Positions 39,101 through 49,600 of a stretch of DNA of 64,000 bases are shown one piece after another. The translations under genes and the position numbers were made by a program. The stretch is from NCBI GenBank assembly GCA_013397075.1, contig VWZS01002844.1, forward strand, positions 62,001-126,000, in the 5' to 3' direction. Source of the DNA: Rhabdornis inornatus (Eukaryota > Chordata > Aves > Passeriformes > Rhabdornithidae). How positions within the stretch are numbered: position 1 is the stretch's first letter; each line of letters starts with the position of its first letter. The notes below the pieces were generated by a model, which was not told where the DNA came from, ran no database searches, and saw only the letters and a list, made by a program, of their open reading frames with translations.

Positions 39101-40789
39101 GACCTGGCCCTTCCAGGGCTGCCCATGAATGGCTCCTTTGCTGCTCGCTGCTCTCAGTCCCGCTGCAGTTTGGGGTGTGGTGGAAGCAGCGTGGGCTGTG
39201 CTCCGGTGTGTGCTGGTCAGCCGGTCCCGCTCGGCTCCGGCCGCTCGCCCTGTCCCTGTCCCTGTCCCTGCGGCCGGACGTGCTCAGGGAGCGCCGTGAC
39301 TCAGCAGCTCCTCGGGGCTGGGTTTCCTCATGCACCCTGTGCCAGGGACATTGCGTTGGCCCTGGCTGCGAACCAGCAGCAAAGTGGAGCAAAAGATCTG
39401 CAGACAAAGGGTTTTTTTTATTAGTTATTAACGCTGTTCAACTGAACCACTCCGAAATTGTCGGTAGCTAGGATTTGTGTATGCATCAGGGGATTCCTGC
39501 TGGGGCTTTTGCCGTGCTGTGCTGCTTCACTTCTTTCATTAAGGAACTGTTGATAACACCCTGAAATATTTTGAGAAAATACAGAGAAATGCAGCTTTAA
39601 GGCTCAGCTGCTGCTTAAGTAACCTCCCTCCTGTTTTGGAGCCAGATCTTTGGCTCGCTCACCCCCTACTTGTGCTGCAGAAGTTGAATGGACACTTTGG
39701 GTTTGAGTCTTGGGCAGCCCTGGGAAGAGTGCAGTATGGATATGAAATCCTTCCTGATGGCAGAATTGCGTGTGGTGCTTTTGTGGGTGCTGCAGGCTCA
39801 GAGGCTGGGCTGCAGCCCCAGTGCTAGAGCTCAGTGCAGAGCCTGGTTTCTCCAGGTGTGGGTTCAGGACAGTGTTGACCTTGTTGGCTGCTTTACTTGG
39901 CTCGTGTGCTCCTTAGGGAGGCTGGGGTGTGTTTGGGCTGGTGCTGCAGCTGAACTTCAGGAAATTGTGTCGGCTCAGTCTGGGTCGGTGCTGCTGTACG
40001 GTCGCATGTAGCAAAGGGCATTCAGAACCGGGAATAAGAGTTTTGTTCTCTTTGTTGCTCTCTGTAGTTTCTGCACTCTTGAAAATCACTGTGGGGTTGA
40101 ACATAACCTGGCAATTCCAGGTGGCAGTATACATGCTCTTCTCTTTGATTTCCTAAATGCACATTCTGCCTTCAGTGTTTCAGTCAAGCCCAAGCTTCTC
40201 CTGGGAGAGGCTCTGTTGGGATGTTTCTTAGAGCTTCCTCTGAATTACATGATATTGGTGACTATATAAGACAGAACACCCAACTGTTGGCATCCTTCCC
40301 CTAATCCCTCCCTTGATGAAATAAGGTTTTATTTTCCAAATATTTGTATATTGCTGTGGAGAGGTTGCTGCACCACTTTTTGTTGCAGCTCCTCAGAGGT
40401 TGTCAGGAGTGGGATCTGCTGAGCCTCATGGATGGTGGGTTTGGAGAGATTTGATTAAGGCTGTGCAATGTCTAGATGCCAGGGCCACTGGCGCCACAGG
40501 ACTTGTATAAATAAATTTTGTTTGTGCCATGTTCACGCAATTAAAGCCAGAGTCCTGGATTGCGTTTGATGAGGTTTATTTTGCTAGTTGGGCCACACAG
40601 ATTTCATTTACTTTGTCTGGTGTTCTAAAAACATATAGGGACATACACACATCAAAGCCAAGTTTAAGATCTTGATTAAAATCCACAGCAGTAAAAAGGT
40701 GCCCTGATGTATTTGTATCAGTGCAGTGTCCATTGAGCTGGGATTTACTCAGGAAAGTATAAAACCCCTATATAGGATAGTATAAAAAA

Positions 40790-40858
40790 ATAGGTATTTA
40801 TAGGTATTTATATATAGGTATTTATATATTAAATATATATATATATATATTAATAGGT
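40790..40858. repeat. AT-rich microsatellite in intron 1 (first copy)
   Basis: Repeats of TAGGTATTTATA followed by an (AT)n run, about 90 bases before the exon 2 acceptor. The same array occurs at 42951-43019 in the second copy. Confidence 0.8.
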
Positions 40859-40951
40859 GTATATACTTAGGGGTATTTTGTCCTGCCCTGTGCTGGTTGT
40901 AGGCTGTGCCCAGGGAAGTGCCAGTGCTCACTGTGGGTGTTTCTCTTTCAG

Positions 40952-41239
40952 AGGAGAATGAGAAGCATGAGAAGCTCTGCCTGGAGAGGGAGCAGGAGCA
41001 GAAGAAGGCGGGCAAGGCCAGCGTGCCACGGGCCAGCAGCGCCCTATCCGCCGAGGAGCCCCGGAGCGAACTGCTGGTGCCCATCTCTCCCCCGGGCCCC
41101 GTGCCCCTGCCACCCCCGCCGCTGGCAGCTCCCATCTCAGTCATTCCCATCCCAGTTGTCACCAGTTCCCCCCAGCAAGCTGCCCAGACCGCCCTGTCGC
41201 CGCCGCTCGTGCAGCGCCACCAGCCCCTCGTAAGCACTC
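40952..41239 (+). pseudogene. Truncated duplicate of MNT exon 2 (assembly artefact)
   Basis: This repeats the first 288 bases of exon 2, with the same acceptor, and is cut off at the N at 41240 right after GTAAGCACTC. It is followed by intron 1 sequence instead of the rest of the exon. It should not be annotated as an alternative exon. A gene predictor could splice into it and read past the N into intron sequence. Confidence 0.9.
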
Positions 41240-41240
41240 N
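41240..41240. other. Single-N contig joint
   Basis: One ambiguous base sits exactly between the end of the first copy and the start of the second copy of the 2160-base repeat. It marks the join between two contigs. Confidence 0.9.
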
Positions 41241-43400
41241 CAGGTCCTGCTGTCCTCACCAGACCTGGCCCTTCCAGGGCTGCCCATGAATGGCTCCTTT
41301 GCTGCTCGCTGCTCTCAGTCCCGCTGCAGTTTGGGGTGTGGTGGAAGCAGCGTGGGCTGTGCTCCGGTGTGTGCTGGTCAGCCGGTCCCGCTCGGCTCCG
41401 GCCGCTCGCCCTGTCCCTGTCCCTGTCCCTGCGGCCGGACGTGCTCAGGGAGCGCCGTGACTCAGCAGCTCCTCGGGGCTGGGTTTCCTCATGCACCCTG
41501 TGCCAGGGACATTGCGTTGGCCCTGGCTGCGAACCAGCAGCAAAGTGGAGCAAAAGATCTGCAGACAAAGGGTTTTTTTTATTAGTTATTAACGCTGTTC
41601 AACTGAACCACTCCGAAATTGTCGGTAGCTAGGATTTGTGTATGCATCAGGGGATTCCTGCTGGGGCTTTTGCCGTGCTGTGCTGCTTCACTTCTTTCAT
41701 TAAGGAACTGTTGATAACACCCTGAAATATTTTGAGAAAATACAGAGAAATGCAGCTTTAAGGCTCAGCTGCTGCTTAAGTAACCTCCCTCCTGTTTTGG
41801 AGCCAGATCTTTGGCTCGCTCACCCCCTACTTGTGCTGCAGAAGTTGAATGGACACTTTGGGTTTGAGTCTTGGGCAGCCCTGGGAAGAGTGCAGTATGG
41901 ATATGAAATCCTTCCTGATGGCAGAATTGCGTGTGGTGCTTTTGTGGGTGCTGCAGGCTCAGAGGCTGGGCTGCAGCCCCAGTGCTAGAGCTCAGTGCAG
42001 AGCCTGGTTTCTCCAGGTGTGGGTTCAGGACAGTGTTGACCTTGTTGGCTGCTTTACTTGGCTCGTGTGCTCCTTAGGGAGGCTGGGGTGTGTTTGGGCT
42101 GGTGCTGCAGCTGAACTTCAGGAAATTGTGTCGGCTCAGTCTGGGTCGGTGCTGCTGTACGGTCGCATGTAGCAAAGGGCATTCAGAACCGGGAATAAGA
42201 GTTTTGTTCTCTTTGTTGCTCTCTGTAGTTTCTGCACTCTTGAAAATCACTGTGGGGTTGAACATAACCTGGCAATTCCAGGTGGCAGTATACATGCTCT
42301 TCTCTTTGATTTCCTAAATGCACATTCTGCCTTCAGTGTTTCAGTCAAGCCCAAGCTTCTCCTGGGAGAGGCTCTGTTGGGATGTTTCTTAGAGCTTCCT
42401 CTGAATTACATGATATTGGTGACTATATAAGACAGAACACCCAACTGTTGGCATCCTTCCCCTAATCCCTCCCTTGATGAAATAAGGTTTTATTTTCCAA
42501 ATATTTGTATATTGCTGTGGAGAGGTTGCTGCACCACTTTTTGTTGCAGCTCCTCAGAGGTTGTCAGGAGTGGGATCTGCTGAGCCTCATGGATGGTGGG
42601 TTTGGAGAGATTTGATTAAGGCTGTGCAATGTCTAGATGCCAGGGCCACTGGCGCCACAGGACTTGTATAAATAAATTTTGTTTGTGCCATGTTCACGCA
42701 ATTAAAGCCAGAGTCCTGGATTGCGTTTGATGAGGTTTATTTTGCTAGTTGGGCCACACAGATTTCATTTACTTTGTCTGGTGTTCTAAAAACATATAGG
42801 GACATACACACATCAAAGCCAAGTTTAAGATCTTGATTAAAATCCACAGCAGTAAAAAGGTGCCCTGATGTATTTGTATCAGTGCAGTGTCCATTGAGCT
42901 GGGATTTACTCAGGAAAGTATAAAACCCCTATATAGGATAGTATAAAAAAATAGGTATTTATAGGTATTTATATATAGGTATTTATATATTAAATATATA
43001 TATATATATATTAATAGGTGTATATACTTAGGGGTATTTTGTCCTGCCCTGTGCTGGTTGTAGGCTGTGCCCAGGGAAGTGCCAGTGCTCACTGTGGGTG
43101 TTTCTCTTTCAGAGGAGAATGAGAAGCATGAGAAGCTCTGCCTGGAGAGGGAGCAGGAGCAGAAGAAGGCGGGCAAGGCCAGCGTGCCACGGGCCAGCAG
43201 CGCCCTATCCGCCGAGGAGCCCCGGAGCGAACTGCTGGTGCCCATCTCTCCCCCGGGCCCCGTGCCCCTGCCACCCCCGCCGCTGGCAGCTCCCATCTCA
43301 GTCATTCCCATCCCAGTTGTCACCAGTTCCCCCCAGCAAGCTGCCCAGACCGCCCTGTCGCCGCCGCTCGTGCAGCGCCACCAGCCCCTCGTAAGCACTC
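41241..43400 (+). repeat. Downstream copy of the 2160-base duplication
   Basis: Identical to 39080-41239. This copy runs on without interruption into the rest of MNT exon 2, so it is the one that carries the intact gene path. The upstream copy is reached continuously from intron 1. Confidence 0.93.
42951..43019. repeat. AT-rich microsatellite in intron 1 (second copy)
   Basis: Same TAGGTATTTATA repeats and (AT)n run as at 40790-40858, lying just upstream of the exon 2 acceptor used by the intact gene. That the copy lengths are identical, although such a tract should mutate quickly, supports a false duplication. Confidence 0.8.
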
Positions 43401-43674
43401 CCAGTGTCCCCAAGGAAGCGCCCTCGGTGGCCCCGGTGATCCAGCGGCCGCCGGGCCCGCAGCTGCCGGACGGGAAAGCCGCGAGCCCGCCGTCGGGCAG
43501 CCCCAAGCAGCTGCAGCACTACACGGCCCCAGTGCTGGCCATCTCCCAGCACCATGTGGTGCCACAGCCCATCCAGCCCCTGCAGCACCCGGCAGCGCCC
43601 GCGCCGCTCGGAGCGCTGAAGCTTGCGCCGGCAGACGACATGAAACCCATCGAGCTCAAGAAGAGAATTGGAGG
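43113..43674 (+). CDS. MNT: MNT coding exon 2 (proline-rich repression region)
   Basis: The acceptor is a pyrimidine tract ending TTTCTCTTTCAG, and the donor is GG|GTGAGT. The exon enters in phase 1 (first codon xAG, completed by exon 1) and leaves with two bases of a Gly codon that exon 3 completes. It encodes a charged start (EENEKHEKLCLEREQEQKK), which matches the continuation of the SIN3-interaction helix in known MNT. A long Pro/Ser/Ala-rich stretch follows, including VPLPPPPLAAP and ISVIPIPVVTSSPQQ, and then a basic end (ELKKRIGG) just before the DNA-binding domain. The first 288 bases are repeated exactly at 40952-41239, in the upstream copy of an apparent assembly duplication. This downstream copy is the complete one. 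Confidence 0.95.
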
Positions 43675-46600
43675 GTGAGTGCACCGTGTGTGTGTCCAGC
43701 AGGGACCAGGCAAAGCTGCATCTCTCTGCAGCGGCTCCTGCTTGTGCAGAGTGTTGTCAGATCAGAAATACCCACACCTGTGGATGTTTAATGTCTCTGA
43801 ATTGCTGAGAGCAGGGTTTTTTAGATTGATGGGTTTTTATTTTCCTCCCTCACTCCACACTAAGATTCTGTATAAGGACTTTTTTCCAGTCCAGAACTGT
43901 GTTAGCAAGCAAGTCCCAGCCCTGCCTGTCTGATCTCAAGTGGTGTCTCGTGCTATGTTTGGCAGAAGATCTCTGCCTTGTACTGGTCAGGGAAATCAAA
44001 GTGCACTGCTGCTTGTGGGAGCTTTCTTGAAAACTGGAATGGGATCTGGGAGATGTTATTCTGAGGACAGAGATCACCTTAGTTCCTGTTCCAGTTTCTC
44101 AGTGCTGTAAGTGCTAAGGGCCTCCTGCATGCTCAGAATCTTGCAGCTGGAAGAGGCTGAAGGCTATTTAGTCTGCTGTCACCCTTTGACAGGACTTGTG
44201 GCTCTGATGTTGCTCCAGGTTAGTGTTTGTCTGGCTCGTTCTTAAGGACTTTGGCTGGTGGGGACCCTGCCTTCTCTGTAGGTGGTTGTTTCCAGACCAC
44301 AGTATCCCAATAGGGAGTCTGGTATTACTGCTTGTGGACTGGGAGAACAAACCATTCCCTTCTTCGCAGCAGTTTTACCTGTTTCCTTTGGCCCCTCGGT
44401 TTTCCTGCAGCATAAGTGACCTGGATCTGTTCAGTCTTCCCTCCTGGCTGTGCTGCCTGGCCCTCTGACTGTTCTCCTGGCTGCAATAGCAGGGGGACGT
44501 GTTTTGGCAGTGGTGTTGGAGATGATGTGTGAATCCCATGAGGGCTGGAGGAGATGTATAGTGGACAGAAAAAAGGTTCATAGTGTCCATTGGGATGTAG
44601 CAATCCCAAAATGCATAGAAAGAAACAGTGAAAGGAATGCAGATAGGAGTTTGTGAAGATAAAGGCTTCAGTAAAATGCCAGTGTAATTCCTCTAAGAAG
44701 ATTGGGATCTTCAGAGCGTGTCTGCTGCAGGAAGGGTCTGTCAGTCTGTGCACTAATCAACAGACCCTGTCACTGACATGGTGTGGGTTCAGGGAGCTGG
44801 GGAGGAGGTCTCTGCTGGCACGGGGGTACCAGGGCAAGCTGCACAAGTTTGTCTGCCCGGGCTGTGGCCAGTGGGGTGGCTGCAAGTGCAGCCCCAAACT
44901 GCTGCTGGGCTGTGTCAGGCTGAGCTTTGCCCCTGGGAGGGGGGGCTGTGGTGCCAGTGTGGAGCATCACCACTGTGTCCCCCCAGCATTGCTCCATAAG
45001 CACAGAAAAGATGTCTTTTTCAGCCTGTAAATGTTTCATGGGAGAATGCTGTCAAATATTTGTGACAGTTTATTAAATACGATTACCCCAATGTCCTGTA
45101 TTTTCAGTCAAAGGCAAATAATTACTTTGCACAGTGCATGAAAGATTCTTGAAATCTCCACATCTGCTCATGTACGTTACCACTGCTGTAGCTGAAAAAC
45201 TGAGATAACGTGTATTTGTTTGGCTTTTCCTAAAAATATTCCTCTGATTCAGAGAGTGGGTGGACTCAAACCCCAAAACCGGGAACTTGCTCTGGTTTTT
45301 CCTTGAGCAGTGACTGGAGGATTCCTGTATTGCTTCATTCCATGTTTATCCTCAGCTGTGTTGTTTCATGCACAGTAAAAACCCAAAGCATTTGGAAGTG
45401 TCTGCCCAATCCCATACTCCTGAACTTGAAACTGCACAGACCTTGTCCCACTGGAGTGCAGGCATAGATCAGAACCAGGTCAGAATCTGAGCTCTCTGGG
45501 TCTGTACACATATTTAAAATTCATGCTTTGTGTCTTTCCCTGTTGTTGGTCGTAGCCATGTCTGCATATATACACACACATTACACCTGTTTGTATCTCC
45601 TGTGCATTATGTGCACAGTGCTTAGTTCATTTGAGGCACATGTAAATCATGGAATTTATCTTGAAACAGTATAGGCAGAAATATTTATGTACTTAATGTT
45701 AAACCAGTGATATCTGAACACCTTTGCTGCTTTTGCATGTTGACATACAGACACTGCAGCAAGCACAGGTGCAAGGAAGGAGTTTTCAACCTGACACTGA
45801 GCTGATCTTTGTTCTGTTTGGGTTACAGGGTTGGGACCAGGGAAGTACATAATAAATTGGAGAAGAACAGGTGCGTAGAAAGCCAGGGGTTTGGTTTTTT
45901 AATTGTAATTCCCCTCCTTTTTTTTTGGCCTATTGTCTGTCAATATTTGTTTGGCTTTGGCGGGTTTTTTGTTTGTTTGTTTGTTTGCTTGTTTTTAATC
46001 AGATAACCTGAATTAAATTCTTAGTGACTTTACTGAATCTTGCAGTATTGCTTGGCTTTCTTATAGCTCAATTCTGCATTTCTTGCTTCCCAATATGTTT
46101 TGTTTAACTGCACCATTGCATCCCAACCACCCTAATCCTGCAAAGCAATAACAGTGCATAACAGTGTGACTCTCTTTTGATTTAAAAGAAGTAAAATACC
46201 CCAAATCAAGGGTCAGTATACAGTGTGAATACAGAATAAACATCAGTTTCTGACCCAAGACTCTTAGAAGCCTGACCAGCTAAATTGGAAGTATGGTGAC
46301 AGTGAAAGCACCAGCACAGTGAGATGAGATATTTTGTTTAAGGCTGCCCAGTGTTCCTAACAAAGCTGGGCTAGAACCCAGGCACAGTCTGTGCCGGGGT
46401 GAGCTGGCTCAGCCACGAGCGTGCTGTGCTGGGGGCTGGAGGCTGCTATGCACAGGTGTAGGTGCTTTGCTGGATTAAGGCCCCAGTTAAGCTCTCCCCT
46501 CTGCTGGAATTGGTTTCTGGTGTGTTCTCCTGGCAGCTCACAGCCCACCTGTGCTTTCTTTAGACGTGCACATTTGAAAGAGTGCTTTGAGACATTAAAG

Positions 46601-49600
46601 CGCAACATCCCCAACGTAGATGACAAGAAGACCTCAAACCTCAGCGTCCTCAGGAGTGCCTTGAGATACATCCAGGTATGTGCAGCGCTCGTGGGGCTGG
46701 GGGTGTGCAGAGACCACAGCTGGCTTTGGAGGGCAGAGGAAAAGGGGAGAGAAACTCTGCTTCTAGAGGTTCCATGTTAACCACAGATCATCCTTACCAG
46801 CAGTGGTGATGGCAGGGAGCAGGTAGTTCAGGTGATCTGAGAGATCCAGGCTGAGTGACCTTCAGGTGCTCCTTTTAGGCTCAGGTAAATTTTAATATGT
46901 ATGGTTTGGGGAGGTTTTCTGTTTGCTTAACCAAAAAAACAGATTTCTGTAAAGATATGGTATATCTCAAAATTTTGATGAGATGGACATGTGAGTACAA
47001 GTTACTTGCTTGGAGGCAAGGAAAGCCTGGAATCTGAGTTTGCAGCATGAAGCTGTAGGTGGATGGGGTACCAGCAGGACTGAATCTGGGAGAAAGCACA
47101 GGTAGAAATCAGTTGTGTTTGTAGCTGGAGGGAAATAAGCTTTAGTTTGCTTGTTAAATGTTTGTGAAAGTGGTTAATGGTAGCACAAAAGTTGTAGATG
47201 TCCCCTGTGAATGTGAAATCAGTAGTATGTCATGCACCTGAAAACTGGAAGAGTTGCTGCATTTATAGTGCAAATAGAGAGCCTTTGGTCAGGGCAAATT
47301 CTGACTGTACCCAGCCACTCTCTGTGTTGCTGAAAAAGGTGTTTTGTGGAGGTGTGGTTGTAGCGAAGTGTAATGGGCATTAGAGGAGATCGGAGCCTTT
47401 CTTTGGATTTTGGCCGCCCGCTGTTGTAGTTTGTGGGGGGAGCCTCTCTGGGGTGTGCAGTCCTGGGCCAGGACCAGCTGGCCAACTGTCTGTGGCTGTC
47501 TGTGGCTGTCCATGGGTTGGTGTGCAGTCCTGGGCTGGGCCTGGCTGTCCATCGGTCAGAGCAGCTCGGTCAGTCGGCTGTCCCTGGCTGTCTCCATGGT
47601 TGTTCATGGCTGTCTCTATGTCTGTCTGGCTGTCTCCATGGCTGTCCATCGGTCAGAGCAGATCAGTCAGTTGGCTGTCTGTGGCTGTCTCCCTGGCTGT
47701 CCCTCAGTCAGAGCAGCTCGGTCAGTCGGCTGTCCCTGGCTGTCTGGCTGTCTCCCTGGCTGTCCCTGGCTGTCTGGCTGTCTCCCTGGCTGTCCCTGGC
47801 TGTCTGGCTGTCTCCATGGCTGTCCCTGGCTGTCCCTGGCTGTCTCCATGGCTGTCCCTGGCTGTCTGGCTGTCGCCATTGCTGTCTCCCTGGCTGTCCC
47901 TCAGTCAGAGCAGCTCTGTCAGCCAGCCTGCAGCCGGGCACTCCCCTGGCGTGGCAGAGAAGGTCACGGTGACCTCGGGCCATAGCAGTGTCCACCCCCA
48001 CGTGTGCAGGGAGCACATGGCGAGCACAAGGCCTGGCTGGCGTGGCGGGGCTGCCCATGGGCAGCTGTGAGCTGGCACTGGCCCAGGGCTGGCTCGCTGC
48101 CCCACGGGCACGGCTGTGACGTTGTGCTCCTCCTCATCCTCCCTGGCAGCTGCTCGGGGACTATCCCGAGTATCCCGAGCAGTTTTCCTTGGCAACGCCA
48201 AAGCCGCGGGTCTGTGACTCAGTCACAGGATTCAGCTGTGCTAAAAACTTGAGCACTGTGTATTTGCCTGAGGAAAACCCACATTGTTAGAAATCTGATT
48301 TGAAATTTCAGCATTCAGAAACAAAAATTGTCTTAAATTTTTTTTTTTTTTTTTTTACTGCACTTTGAATTTAGGTTTGATCTGTTTCAACAAAACTAAC
48401 ATCTGACGGTGTGGGGATGGTCACGGTCATGTGCCAGGCTCTGTGTGTTTCACTCACAGGCTCAGTGTTTCCCTTGAAAAGAGAACAGGACAATTGTACA
48501 AAAGAGATTTAAAAGTAAAAGCTCTTACTCTCAGGATAGCGAACTAGTTTTTTACTAAAGGAGAAAAAAAAGCCCAAAAAACTCAAACCCCAATGAGCCT
48601 CTCAGGGTAGGAGCACAGGGCTGGCCAAAGCTCTGCACAGTGGCTGTTCTGCTCCTGCAGGTACTGTGACAGTGCATTGATTGTTGCAGCCTCTCTTCCT
48701 ACAAAATCCTTCCTTCCCCCCTGCCCAGCTGGAACTTCTTAGAAACAGCCTGTTTGTTTCCTTGGCTGGATTTAAATATTTGTATCTGCATCAAATCAGA
48801 TAAGTCAGAAAGTTAAATTCCGAACTTCCCATAGAGCTGTCATTTTAATTTATCCTTGGACCTGGGCTTGTGCTCTGCAACAGTAAATTAGAATTTGCAA
48901 TTAAGCACACTGTTGCACAAAGGAAATGGGGCCCAACGCAGCTGGAAGTTAATAATCCCCTTAGCTGGTGATTCATCTTGAGGCAGTGTGGGCTGTTGTG
49001 CTGTGGCTCTCAGCTGAGGAGGATGTCCCAGTGGGTCCAGACCCTGCACACACCTCCAGCCAAGGCCATTTGTTACATGGAGCACCTCAGCTCTTGTTCT
49101 TCACTTCCCTGCCTGCAGAACCTGAGTGAAAACACTGGAGACCTCTGGGAAGTTTGTAAGATGCATGGAGTGATGTGGAAAAAAACAGAGTGAGAATAAA
49201 ATGCTGTTTGCTGTGGGAGAGCAGAGCCCCTGTCCCTGGCTTGCTGCAGAGCAGTGTCCCCAGGCAGGGGACAGGACTGTCCTCCCTGCTGAGCAGTGTC
49301 CCCAGGCAGGGGACAGGACTGTCCCCCTAGAGCCCCTCTGGCTCTGCCCGTGCCAGGAAGGGGCAGTGGGGAGCCTGGCCCAGGCTGGCCCATGTCAGAC
49401 ATGGCTCACAGCCCGTGCAGCTGGGCTGGCTTTGAGTCTCTCTGAAGGATTCCTTCCCCCTGGGAAATGGGATCATCTTCTTTGCAGACTGACTGAAGCC
49501 CTTAAGCAGGACTGCTACTCTGTGTTCTCAAACTGTGCCTGTCACTGTGGCATCTGAACACCCTCCAGTTTAGGGGCTGTTTTCTATTGTACATTTAGTG

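Larger units (their letters stand above)
39080..41239 (+). repeat. Upstream copy of exact 2160-base direct duplication (probable false duplication)
   Basis: This block reappears with a constant offset of 2161 at 41241-43400. Every line compared is identical, including the poly-T run, the AT microsatellite and the exon 2 start. The copies are separated by a single N at 41240. An exact repeat with one placeholder base at the joint is what an unmerged overlap between two contig ends looks like. A real duplication would be expected to show some divergence and no N. Confidence 0.93.
33141..43112 (+). other. MNT intron 1 (including a duplicated block)
   Basis: About 10 kb between the CpG island and exon 2. 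No other coding sequence is supported; the many short frames here lack any recognisable domain. It contains the upstream copy of the 2160-base duplication (39080-41239), a single N at 41240, and an AT microsatellite in both copies. True intron length is probably about 2.16 kb shorter than it appears. Confidence 0.8.

Noticed and set aside
40906..41289. Apparent alternative MNT exon 2 reading through the N into intron sequence
   Set aside because: It is the truncated copy of a false duplication. The continuation after the N is intron 1 sequence, not coding.
47410..48070. Three overlapping forward frames of 179-205 codons in intron 4
   Set aside because: They are translations of one tandem array in three frames. 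No splice or homology support.
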